DNA of 64,000 bases from Mucilaginibacter pineti. GTDB taxonomy: Bacteria; Bacteroidota; Bacteroidia; Sphingobacteriales; Sphingobacteriaceae. The DNA lies in the NCBI RefSeq assembly GCF_900101875.1, contig NZ_FNAI01000005.1, positions 62,001 to 126,000 on the forward strand, read 5' to 3'. The translations under genes were made by a program, and so were the position numbers. Below the pieces are notes generated by a model. It worked only from the letters and a program-made list of their open reading frames with translations. It was not told the DNA's origin and did not search any database. This document shows positions 10,577 to 19,365 of this stretch, one piece after another. Position 1 is the stretch's first letter; the number at the start of each line of letters is the position of its first letter.

Positions 10577-10768
10577 TTACATCAACTCGCCATCCTTGCT
10601 TTCGTGGTAGGTTTTATAGGCCAAAAAATAAAAGAAAAGCGCGGGTAGTGCATTTAAAAGTATGCCCTTAGCGCTTACATCAGGAAATGTTATAACAACC
10701 TGCAAAATAAGCAGTGCTAAAGTAACGGAACCGCATATTACAAACAGCGTACGGAACTTGGGATTCAT
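10577..10768 (-). CDS. Small two-helix membrane protein, unknown function
   Basis: 63 residues with two hydrophobic segments (about 8-27 and 36-51: LLNALPALFFYFLAYKTY) and a charged C-terminus (HESKDGELM). The composition is typical of a real small inner-membrane protein. It lies downstream of glgB on the same strand with about 90 bases between them, so it may share the transcript. I do not recognise a family, and no function is assigned. Confidence 0.55.
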   Translation of the reverse strand: MNPKFRTLFVICGSVTLALLILQVVITFPDVSAKGILLNALPALFFYFLAYKTYHESKDGELM

Positions 10769-10860
10769 AAGCAGGTAAATCTATAATTAAACTATCTAAC
10801 TATTCCTTAAACGTAAACGTTAGCGAAATGGTTAGATAGCTTTTTATAAAATTTAACTTA

Positions 10861-13023
10861 TTATTTTTTCAACTCGTATTTAGCTGGCGCTGCGGTGGTT
10901 CGTTTGAATACTACGGCAGCTAATGGCGGTATAGTTATGCTGATTGAGTTATCCTTACCATGCCATTTTTCAATGTCGGTATTCAAAATTTCATGATTAC
11001 CTACGCCGCTACCCCAGAATTTATGAGCATCGGAGTTAAAGATCTCTTTCCACTGACCGGCGGCAGGCACACCAATACGATAGTTATGACGTATAACCGG
11101 GGTCATGTTCAGTACAATCACCAGATCATCCTTACTGTTATTACCAAAGCGACCGTATACCAATATGGAATCGTTGGCATTACCGCCATCCACCCATTCA
11201 AAGCCTCTGAAATCGAAGCCTTTTTCATACAAGGCAGGTTCATCGCGGTATAAATGGTTGAGAGCTTTTACGGTTTCGCTCATGCCATGGTGATTAGGGT
11301 ATTCCAGCACATGCCATTGTAACGACTGGCCGAAATTCCACTCATCGCCCTGGCCAAATTCGGCACCCATAAACAGCAGTTTTGTACCAGGGTGCGTAAA
11401 CATGTAGCTGTACATTAAACGCAGGTTGGCAAACTGCTGCCACTCATCGCCTGGCATTTTACGCAGCATACTGCCCTTGCCATACACCACCTCATCGTGC
11501 GAAAAAGGCAGCATAAAGTTTTCTGTAAAGGCGTATATGGTACTAAACGTAATCTCGTTGTGGTGATATTTACGATTAATAGGGTCTTCGTGAAAATAGT
11601 CGATAGTATCGTGCATCCAGCCCATCATCCATTTCATACCAAAGCCTAAGCCACCCAAATAAACCGGGCGACTAACACCTGTAAATGATGTAGATTCTTC
11701 GGCTATGGTTTGCGTAGATGGGAAGTGGCTATAAACAGCTTCATTGAACTCCTTCAGGAATGATACAGCTTCCAGGTTTTCATTACCGCCGTAAATATTG
11801 GTTTCCCACTCGCCATGCTTACGGGAATAATCAAGGTAAAGCATAGATGCCACCGCATCTACACGTAAGCCATCGGCATGATATCTATCCAGCCAAAACA
11901 GGGCGTTGCTTATCAGAAATGCTCTAACCTCGTTACGGCCGTAATTGAATATATACGATTTCCAGTCGGGATGAAATCCTTTGCGCATATCAGCATGCTC
12001 ATACAGGTGCGTGCCGTCGAAATTGTAAAGCGCGTGCGCATCGCCCGGGAAATGTGAAGGTACCCAATCAAGAATAACGCCTACACCCGCCTTGTGAAAT
12101 TCCTCTATCAGGTACATCAGCTCCTGTGGTGTACCGTAACGTGACGCAGCCGCGAAGTAACCGCTGATCTGGTATCCCCAGCTTGGATAAAACGGCGATT
12201 CCATAATAGGCATCAGCTCGATATGGGTGAAGCCCATTTCCTTTACATAGGGCACCAGTTTTCCAGCCAGCTGACTGTAAGTTAAAAACTCATCAGGGCT
12301 TTCAACGCTTCGCGCCCATGAACCTAAATGCACTTCGTAAACGCTGTATGGCCTGTCAAGCCCATTATGCTCCTGACGGGTTGCCATCCAATCAGCATCC
12401 TTCCACTCGTAAAAAGTATCGGCAACTATTGAAGCCGTACTTGGCGGTACTTCCCACCGCAAGGCAAAGGGATCAGCTTTTTCCAGATCTTCGCCGGTAG
12501 ACGATTTGATATAATATTTATAGGTTTCGCCAACACCAATATTGGGAATAAAACCTTCCCAAATGCCTGATGAATCCCAACGGGCATTTAAACTATGTGA
12601 ACCACGGTTCCAACCGTTGAAGTTGGCTATAACTGCCACATACTGCGCATTTGGTGCCCAAACTGCAAAGTATGTACCTACCACCCCGTTAAACTCCTCT
12701 ACATGCGAACCAAATTTTTCATACAGCTTATAATGCTTGCCCGATTTAAATAAACTGATATCAAAATCTGTAAACCTGCTGTAAGGCTCAACCGCGTTTT
12801 TTATTACATGGGTTGATGGTATAGCTTCGGTGACCTTTGCCTTAACGGCTTTAGATTTTGCAATAACCGGCTTCTCTGCTGCCGGGGCTTTTACTGTCTT
12901 TTTAGCTGTAGATATTTTAGCTTCGGGCTTGGCTTTAGGGGCGGCTTTCGCTCTAACGGCTTTTTCTTTTACTGGCTTTGCTTCCGGTAACGGGGTTTCG
13001 GTTTTCTTAGTTTGTTTGGCCAT
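10861..13023 (-). CDS. glgB: 1,4-alpha-glucan branching enzyme (GH13) with Lys/Ala-rich N-terminal tail
   Basis: 720 residues. It makes alpha-1,6 branches in glycogen. A CBM48-type domain (about 110-200; YFAVWAPNAQYVAVIANFNG) precedes the GH13 barrel. Nucleophile Asp389 is in DGLRVDAVASM, the acid/base is Glu442 in AEEST, and the third carboxylate is in FSHDEVVYGKGSM. A C-terminal beta domain ends the protein. Residues 1 to about 72 are an unusual low-complexity tail rich in Lys, Ala and Pro (for example KAAPKAKPEAK), resembling histone-H1-like tails. glgA and glgC are not in the window; the gene is at the 3' end of the maltose/starch cluster, after GH31 and a terminator, so it probably has its own promoter. 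Confidence 0.95.
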   Translation of the reverse strand: MAKQTKKTETPLPEAKPVKEKAVRAKAAPKAKPEAKISTAKKTVKAPAAEKPVIAKSKAVKAKVTEAIPSTHVIKNAVEPYSRFTDFDISLFKSGKHYKLYEKFGSHVEEFNGVVGTYFAVWAPNAQYVAVIANFNGWNRGSHSLNARWDSSGIWEGFIPNIGVGETYKYYIKSSTGEDLEKADPFALRWEVPPSTASIVADTFYEWKDADWMATRQEHNGLDRPYSVYEVHLGSWARSVESPDEFLTYSQLAGKLVPYVKEMGFTHIELMPIMESPFYPSWGYQISGYFAAASRYGTPQELMYLIEEFHKAGVGVILDWVPSHFPGDAHALYNFDGTHLYEHADMRKGFHPDWKSYIFNYGRNEVRAFLISNALFWLDRYHADGLRVDAVASMLYLDYSRKHGEWETNIYGGNENLEAVSFLKEFNEAVYSHFPSTQTIAEESTSFTGVSRPVYLGGLGFGMKWMMGWMHDTIDYFHEDPINRKYHHNEITFSTIYAFTENFMLPFSHDEVVYGKGSMLRKMPGDEWQQFANLRLMYSYMFTHPGTKLLFMGAEFGQGDEWNFGQSLQWHVLEYPNHHGMSETVKALNHLYRDEPALYEKGFDFRGFEWVDGGNANDSILVYGRFGNNSKDDLVIVLNMTPVIRHNYRIGVPAAGQWKEIFNSDAHKFWGSGVGNHEILNTDIEKWHGKDNSISITIPPLAAVVFKRTTAAPAKYELKK

Positions 13024-13160
13024 GATATAGATAACCTGTAAGGGTATGTAAGGATAACCCCAAATGCAGGATTGAGTTTGGTTTATAGATAATCAAATAT
13101 AACAGGATTTGGGGATTATGCAGGATTTACAGGATTTATTTTGAGGTTGAAGACTGATGA

Positions 13161-13244
13161 TTTTGTCATTCCGAGGTACGAAGGATCTGCTCGCGGACTT
13201 TGCAATCGTCTAATAGATCCTTCGCTGCGCTCGGGATGACAAAA
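13161..13244. repeat. REP-like inverted repeat pair (family A)
   Basis: Arms TTTTGTCATTCCGAGGTACG and onward (13161-13188) and its near complement ending GGGATGACAAAA (13215-13244). The same family occurs at 10443, 21716, 30696, 33558 and 38848. Confidence 0.75.
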
Positions 13245-13262
13245 AATAAAATTTTGTCTTAC

Positions 13263-13291
13263 AAAAAAGGCCCCGGTAAACCGGGGCCTTT
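13263..13291 (-). terminator. Intrinsic terminator after the GH31 gene
   Basis: AAAGGCCCCGG-TTTA-CCGGGGCCTTT followed by T6 on the minus strand, four bases beyond the GH31 stop. It separates the sugar cluster from glgB. Confidence 0.9.
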
Positions 13292-13294
13292 AGA

Positions 13295-15769
13295 TTATTT
13301 TGATATCTCTATTTGTTTAAAGTTTTTACTGAATTTAAACTCCAGCGTACCATCGGTATTAATGGTGAAATCGCTCACCGTTTTACCATCGGCTATAATT
13401 TTTGATGGTTTAAAGGGTAGGCCAATTACGTTAACATGATAGCCTTCATAACGTGGTGTATATAAACCTTCCATGCTTTGGCTTATAGTCATTGTTCTTG
13501 AACCGCCATTTACCACAAACTTTTTCTCCAGGTAAATATCCTGCTCGTAGGCAAATGTTTCGCCGTAATCTTCAAACAGGAAGGAGTTTACTTCGTAATC
13601 TGTGAAATAGATATTCAGTTTTACTTCTTCTATTTCATGCTGACCAACATATTGCATTACCGGGTATTCTGGTATTACTGATCCGGCTTTTACAAAAATC
13701 GGCATGGTTTCAAGCGGGGTATCTACGGTAACTTCCTGGCCACCATCTAATACTTCCAGCGTCCAGTAATTGAACCATTTACCTTTTGGCAGGTACACGT
13801 TGCGTTTGGTTTGACCAGGTTCCATTACCGGGCAAACAAGAATTTTATCGCCATATGTAAACTCATCCTGGCGAAAATGATTAAGCACTACATCCTGCTC
13901 GTGCATTACTATAGGCCTCAATATAGGGAAACCATAGCGGTGGTGCTCCCAGAATGTTGAATACAAGTAAGGGATAAGGCGGTATCGCAGCTCAATAAAT
14001 TTACGGTTGATAGCGGTAAATGGTTCGCCAAAGCTCCATGGCTCGCGCTCCTTGGTATCACCGGCAGAGTGCGCGCGCATAAAAGGCGAGAAAGTACCCA
14101 TCTGTATCCAGCGGGTAAACAGTTCGCCATCGGGCTCACCGCTAAAGCCACCGATATCTGTTCCGCAGAAAGAGATACCGGATATTGATAAACGCTGGCA
14201 TTGAATGTTGCCTAATTTTAAATGTTCCCATGAGGCTACGTTATCGCCCGTCCAAACAGATGAGAAACGCTGTACGCCTGAGTAACCCGCCCTTGTAATG
14301 GTAAAAGGACGTTTATTTTTCATAATTTTGCGCAGACCCTCATAGGTTGAGCGTACCATTTGCATACCATAAACATTGTGTGCCTTACGGTGCGAACCTC
14401 GGTAACCATCATACTGGTGGCGTACATCATCCGGAAAAGTACCGGCGCCAAATACGGCGGGCTCATTCATATCGTTCCAAACACCGGCTACGCCCATTTG
14501 TACCAACTCGTCAAACAAACCGCCCCACCATTCACGAACTTCGGGATTAGTAAAATCAGGGAACTGGCAACGGCCCGGCCAAACGTGGCCTTCCATAAAG
14601 TAATCATCGCTTCGGCGGCAAAAATATCTTTTCTCTTTACCTTCCTTAAACACTTCGTAATTATCATCTACACGGATGCCGGGGTCAATAATTACCACTG
14701 TTTTAAAGCCGTCGGCAGCCAACTCACTGATCATTTTCTTCGGATCGGGGAAATACTTGCGGTTCCAGGTAAAGCAGCGGTAGCCATCCATATAATCGAT
14801 ATCTAAATAGATACCATCGCAAGGGATTTTGTTTTCGCGGAAACCGTTGGTGATCTTCCTAACCTTAGTTTCGGGATAATAACTCCAACGGCATTGGTGG
14901 TAGCCCAGCGCCCAAAGCGGAGGCATTGGGTGGGTACCTGTTAAAATGTGGTAGCTTTTTACCACATCCATCATGTGTGGCCCGTGGATGTAGTAATATT
15001 GCAGTTCGCCGCCATCAGCCCAAAAACTTACTTTAGTAGGATCCTCGGCACCAAAATCAAACTGCGCTTTAAATGTATTATCAAAGAAAATACCGTGTGC
15101 GATGCCTTCATTTACACTTATGTAAAAAGGGATACTGCGGTAAAGTGGATCCTGGTTCCACTGAAATGAGTAGGCATCGGTATTCCAGTTTTTAAGTCGT
15201 TTACCGCGCAGGTTAAACTCGGTTGGTTTATCGCCTAAGCCAAAAAAACTTTCGCCAGAGGCGCAGGTTTTTGTACAAAAAACGTAGTAACCTCCAAACT
15301 GCACGTTCTCTTCCCAGTGCATAGGCACCGCATCCATACTGGTTACGTGGCTGCTACTATCAGAAAAAGATATAAAGAAATCTGTTTTGCGAATGTGGCA
15401 GTTAATAGCTTTTGTAGCTACCCTAAACTCGTTCTGATCTTCATATAAAGTAAAAGAGGCAGCTTTGTGTTCCAACTTGGGAACGGCATAAGAAAACTCT
15501 TCCAGGAAAACACTATGCGGGGCAAGTCTTACACGGATGATCTCGTCTGTAACCACAACTACCTCAACTTTGGCATCGCCATCTGTAAAGTAGAACTTAT
15601 TCCCCAACTGATCGGCATGGTTGGGTATACCGAGGTATTTTTTTATGATTGGCTTAATGCCATCTGCAGGGTTATTAAGGTGATGAAACTCCTCTTCTTC
15701 TTCAAGTATATTTTCTGCTTCAACTAACTTACTGGTTTTCAGCTCTTCGTTTGGTATATTACTTTCCAT
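13295..15769 (-). CDS. GH31 alpha-glucosidase, cytosolic
   Basis: 824 residues. It releases glucose from the non-reducing end of alpha-glucosides. Nucleophile Asp433 lies in GVWNDMNEPA and acid/base Asp509 in SVWTGDNVASW, both GH31 hallmarks; the N-terminal beta-sandwich, (beta/alpha)8 barrel and C-terminal beta domains are in the usual order. There is no signal peptide; instead an acidic leader (ILEEEEEFHH near residues 21-30) precedes the galactose-mutarotase-like domain, so the enzyme is cytosolic. It would act on maltodextrins brought in by the MFS carrier encoded just upstream (135 bp). A terminator follows at once. Confidence 0.95.
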   Translation of the reverse strand: MESNIPNEELKTSKLVEAENILEEEEEFHHLNNPADGIKPIIKKYLGIPNHADQLGNKFYFTDGDAKVEVVVVTDEIIRVRLAPHSVFLEEFSYAVPKLEHKAASFTLYEDQNEFRVATKAINCHIRKTDFFISFSDSSSHVTSMDAVPMHWEENVQFGGYYVFCTKTCASGESFFGLGDKPTEFNLRGKRLKNWNTDAYSFQWNQDPLYRSIPFYISVNEGIAHGIFFDNTFKAQFDFGAEDPTKVSFWADGGELQYYYIHGPHMMDVVKSYHILTGTHPMPPLWALGYHQCRWSYYPETKVRKITNGFRENKIPCDGIYLDIDYMDGYRCFTWNRKYFPDPKKMISELAADGFKTVVIIDPGIRVDDNYEVFKEGKEKRYFCRRSDDYFMEGHVWPGRCQFPDFTNPEVREWWGGLFDELVQMGVAGVWNDMNEPAVFGAGTFPDDVRHQYDGYRGSHRKAHNVYGMQMVRSTYEGLRKIMKNKRPFTITRAGYSGVQRFSSVWTGDNVASWEHLKLGNIQCQRLSISGISFCGTDIGGFSGEPDGELFTRWIQMGTFSPFMRAHSAGDTKEREPWSFGEPFTAINRKFIELRYRLIPYLYSTFWEHHRYGFPILRPIVMHEQDVVLNHFRQDEFTYGDKILVCPVMEPGQTKRNVYLPKGKWFNYWTLEVLDGGQEVTVDTPLETMPIFVKAGSVIPEYPVMQYVGQHEIEEVKLNIYFTDYEVNSFLFEDYGETFAYEQDIYLEKKFVVNGGSRTMTISQSMEGLYTPRYEGYHVNVIGLPFKPSKIIADGKTVSDFTINTDGTLEFKFSKNFKQIEISK

Positions 15770-15904
15770 TCAAATTAATGTGGGGTTCTGCAAATATGTA
15801 TAAAGTGTACTTACTACGCAATATACGACAATTGATTAAATGAAAAATCATTAACTGTGCCAATAACAACAATTGAACTAAATTATTTTAGATTTTATTT
15901 GGCG

Positions 15905-17221
15905 CTATTCTTCTTCCTTTATGCGTAAGGTTAATACGGCCGCAATTATCATTAAACAGCCCCCTATTTCAACAGCCAGCAGCCTGTTATTGTTTAACAG
16001 GTGCGACATGATCCAACCGAACAGCAGTGAAGCCAGGATTTCGGGCAGTACAATGAAGAAGTTAAAAATGCCCATATAAATACCCACCTTGTCCTCGGGC
16101 AAACAACCGCCCAACATAGCGTAGGGCATTGAAAGGATACTTGCCCAGGCAATGCCAACACCGGTCATAGATGCATAAAGCATATACGGATTATGAATAA
16201 AAGCTACCGATATTAAACCGGCAGCACCGGCAAGCAGACATACCATGTGGGTATACTTACGCCCTAATTTTGCAGCTAAAAAGGGGATAAAAAAGGCAAA
16301 CACAAAGGTTACCAGGTTATAATAAGAAAGTGTTAACCCTGCAAATTCAACGCCTTTGGTATACAACGCGTCCTGTTCGCTTACGGCTCCAAAAACATTA
16401 CGGGCTACCGCCGGCGAGTAATAAAACCACATCAGGAACAAACCAGGCCAGGTGAAAAATTGCACCAGCGCCAGCTTGCGCATCCGTTTGGGCATATTGG
16501 CTATGGCATGAAAAATTTCGGCCGCACCTGCACCAATACCCCGTTTTTCTTCTTTTTTCTTTTGAAGATCGGCAATATCGGCCGGGGGGTATTCGGTACT
16601 TGTAAAAACTGTATATAGAACAGCGGCAATAAACGCAAACGAGCCTATATAAAATGAGTAACGTACCGTGGCCGGGATTGTACCCGCCACCAATGAATTT
16701 TGTACATTGAACCAATGACTCATCATCCACGGCAATGCCGATGCTATTATTGATCCTAAACCGATAAAAACACTTTGCATAGCAAACCCACGCGTACGCT
16801 GATCATCAGGCAGTTTATCGGTAATAAAAGCCCTGAAGGGCTCCATGCTTACGTTTATGGAGGTATCCATGATCCACAACAGACCGGCGGCCATCCACAA
16901 CGTAGATGAATTGGGCATAAAAATAAGCGCTATAGAGCTTATGATAGCTCCCACCAAAAAATAGGGGCGACGCCTGCCCAGTTTGGAATGCCAGGTATGG
17001 TCGCTCATGTAACCTACAATGGGCTGCACTATTAAGCCGGTTAACGGAGCGGCCAAAAACAACATCGGAATTTTATCGGGCTTGGCACCCAGGTATTCGT
17101 AAATGGCACCCATATTTGCCATTTGCAACGCCCAGCCAAACTGGATGCCTAAAAACCCAAAACTCATGTTCCAGATTTGCCAAAAACTAAGTCTGGGTTT
17201 TTGTGCTGATAATGTAGTCAT
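15905..17221 (-). CDS. MFS sugar carrier, SLC45/GPH-like (probable maltose transporter)
   Basis: 438 residues with about 12 hydrophobic segments. The loop motif KLGRRRPYFLVGA (about residues 80-92) and the N-terminal FWQIWNMSFGFLGIQFGWAL are typical of the SLC45-like family of proton-coupled sucrose/maltose transporters found beside maltose genes in Bacteroidota and Caulobacter-type bacteria. It would carry maltose or short maltodextrins across the inner membrane. Neighbours are the secreted GH13 enzyme upstream (gap of 326 bp, filled with repeats) and GH31 downstream. Substrate is inferred from context. Confidence 0.88.
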   Translation of the reverse strand: MTTLSAQKPRLSFWQIWNMSFGFLGIQFGWALQMANMGAIYEYLGAKPDKIPMLFLAAPLTGLIVQPIVGYMSDHTWHSKLGRRRPYFLVGAIISSIALIFMPNSSTLWMAAGLLWIMDTSINVSMEPFRAFITDKLPDDQRTRGFAMQSVFIGLGSIIASALPWMMSHWFNVQNSLVAGTIPATVRYSFYIGSFAFIAAVLYTVFTSTEYPPADIADLQKKKEEKRGIGAGAAEIFHAIANMPKRMRKLALVQFFTWPGLFLMWFYYSPAVARNVFGAVSEQDALYTKGVEFAGLTLSYYNLVTFVFAFFIPFLAAKLGRKYTHMVCLLAGAAGLISVAFIHNPYMLYASMTGVGIAWASILSMPYAMLGGCLPEDKVGIYMGIFNFFIVLPEILASLLFGWIMSHLLNNNRLLAVEIGGCLMIIAAVLTLRIKEEE

Positions 17222-17269
17222 TTTATTGGTTTATGTTGGTCTGGTTTATTGGATCAGTTTTATAGGCGC

Positions 17270-17530
17270 TGTCCTGTTTAAGAGGACTCACCCCGGCTAC
17301 GCTTCGCTGAAAAGAAGGCGAAGTAAAAGTTTCCTCTTGCTCCGTTCGACTCACCCCGCCGGCACTTCGTGCGGCGCCCCTCTCTTCAGCTTCGCTGGAA
17401 AGAGGGTAAAGTCATTTTATTTTTTCCTTCTTATCTTATCTATGCCCTTTAACATCATCACTAACCCCACCCCTCTTTCCGCCGAAGGCGAAGAGAGGGT
17501 GACCAAGCGCAGCGATGGTCGGGTGAGTAA
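17270..17530. repeat. Repeat-filled spacer between MFS and amylase genes (family B-like)
   Basis: The 326-bp gap holds imperfect palindromes: CACCCCGGCTACGCTTCGCT, CGCCGGCACTTCGTGCGGCG, CCTCTCTTCAGC...GGAAAGAGGG and CCCTCTTTCCGCCGAAGGCG with AGAGAGGG. They resemble the GC-rich hairpins of other gaps in this window. No gene is seen; transcription probably reads through from the amylase gene. Confidence 0.6.
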
Positions 17531-17547
17531 ACTCTGCGGTATTACTT

Positions 17548-19365
17548 TTAAAACTCCAGCAACAACCCGCTGCTTCCCTGCAACGAAACTTCAACCCCGT
17601 TTTTAATATCGCTGGTATTGAATTTTGCGCCGTTTAGTAAATCAGTGAATTGTTTATCACCGGCAAGGTTTAGCTTCTGTAACAGATCGTCAGGCAGTTT
17701 TACGCTTATTGTGCGGGCATCCCGATTAAAATTGGTTATTACTAATATACGCTGATTATTGGTATAACGCAGGTATATGTACAGCTTTGTATCAAAGCCC
17801 GGCTGGTGCTCATTGGCCATCATCAGCTCGTAAAAGCTACCGATTTTTATTGCTTCGCTGTTATGTACTGAAGTTAACAGGCTTTGATAAAAGCCACGCA
17901 GTTTCTTCTGATCGTCGGATAGTTTACCGCCATCGTAAACACCGTTGTTGATCCATTTCTGATGCTCGGGCACGCCCCAATAATCAAATATAGATGTACG
18001 GCCATCGTTGCCGCTAAAACCTTCACTGCCTGCACCGGGCTCGCCAACCTCTTGTCCGAAGTAAATCATCACCGGGCCAGTATTCAACGTTGCAGTAACA
18101 ATCATACCCGGTACTGCCAGCCATGGGTTACCTGCAAAATCTGGCGAGGCAATGCGCTGCTCATCGTGGTTTTCCATAAAGCGCAACATATGCTGGTCTA
18201 TACCTTTGCTATCGTGGTTCCAAACGCTGTTGATACCCCATGTTGTGGTATGCGGATCATTACGGGTAAGGTTTCGTACAGTATCGTAAAGGCCTACCTT
18301 ATCATACAGGTAATCAAAGTGCCCCTTAAATATATAATCGTTGTATTTTGCTTTATCGTAGGCTTCGCCGATGAATACAATACCCGGATGCTCAGTCTTC
18401 ATTTTCGGGATAACCCATGCCCAAAATTCAATGGGTACCATTTCCACCATATCACAGCGGAAACCATCCACACCCTTATTGCTCCAATAATGCAGGATAT
18501 CATAAACCTTGTTCCATAGCGGCGGGATGGGGTCAAAGTGCCCTTTGCGGTTATCCGCGTAATCAACACCATAGTTCAATTTCATGGTTTCAAACCAATC
18601 ATTGATGCTCGGCGAAGCGCTGAAAACATCATTACCTGTTGCCTTAGCAGGGCTTTCATCAAATTTACCATCTTTTAGCGGACTGGTAAATTCATCGCCG
18701 CCAGGATTATATCCCGATGGAACAGTAAATGGCCGCCCCTGTATATAATAAAAATCATTCTTCGGATCAAATCCTTTGCTTTTATCATCATCCTGCCCAA
18801 AATCACGTACGCCGGCAGGTTTTACATCAGATGCATAGGTGCGGGCTACGTGGTTAGGCACCAGATCCATCAGTACCTTTAATCCGTTGGTATGGGTGCG
18901 TTTAATAAGGGCCTCGTATTCGCCAATGCGGTTTTTAACATCAACGGCCAAATCGGGGTCGATATCATAGTAATCCTTTATGGCATAAGGCGATCCTGCC
19001 ATGCCTTTCACAATATCCGGATCGTCGGCCTTTATCCCGTCTTTGGAATAATCGGTCATGGTGGCGTGTTCAATTACGCCGGTATACCAAACATAGGTAA
19101 ATCCCATTTTTTTGATCTCGTGCAGGGCCTTATCATTAATATCATTCAGCTTGCCAACGCCATTTTCTTCAATAGAGCCGTTGGTTTTGTTAAGTGTTTT
19201 GGTATTGCCAAACAGGCGAGGCAGCAGTTGGTATATGATCAGCTTATTATCTTTGGTAGCTTGTTCCATTTTTTTTGTTCTCTTGTGATCTTTTATCTGT
19301 GCAAACGAAATCAGCGGTATTATTGATACCGCCAAAAAACAGACAGAAATTTTAATCCTGTTCAT
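17548..19365 (-). CDS. Secreted GH13 alpha-amylase family enzyme
   Basis: 605 residues with a signal peptide ending near LISFAQ (residue 23). The GH13 barrel contains nucleophile Asp305 (GFRCDMVEM), acid/base Glu334 (FIGEAYD) and Asp401 (ENHDEQR). It is expected in the periplasm, cutting alpha-1,4-glucans to short maltodextrins; the exact specificity (alpha-amylase or maltodextrinase) cannot be read. Its ATG overlaps the stop codon of the GH65 gene by one base (TAATG), implying translational coupling. It is followed by a repeat-filled gap and the MFS carrier gene. Confidence 0.93.
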   Translation of the reverse strand: MNRIKISVCFLAVSIIPLISFAQIKDHKRTKKMEQATKDNKLIIYQLLPRLFGNTKTLNKTNGSIEENGVGKLNDINDKALHEIKKMGFTYVWYTGVIEHATMTDYSKDGIKADDPDIVKGMAGSPYAIKDYYDIDPDLAVDVKNRIGEYEALIKRTHTNGLKVLMDLVPNHVARTYASDVKPAGVRDFGQDDDKSKGFDPKNDFYYIQGRPFTVPSGYNPGGDEFTSPLKDGKFDESPAKATGNDVFSASPSINDWFETMKLNYGVDYADNRKGHFDPIPPLWNKVYDILHYWSNKGVDGFRCDMVEMVPIEFWAWVIPKMKTEHPGIVFIGEAYDKAKYNDYIFKGHFDYLYDKVGLYDTVRNLTRNDPHTTTWGINSVWNHDSKGIDQHMLRFMENHDEQRIASPDFAGNPWLAVPGMIVTATLNTGPVMIYFGQEVGEPGAGSEGFSGNDGRTSIFDYWGVPEHQKWINNGVYDGGKLSDDQKKLRGFYQSLLTSVHNSEAIKIGSFYELMMANEHQPGFDTKLYIYLRYTNNQRILVITNFNRDARTISVKLPDDLLQKLNLAGDKQFTDLLNGAKFNTSDIKNGVEVSLQGSSGLLLEF

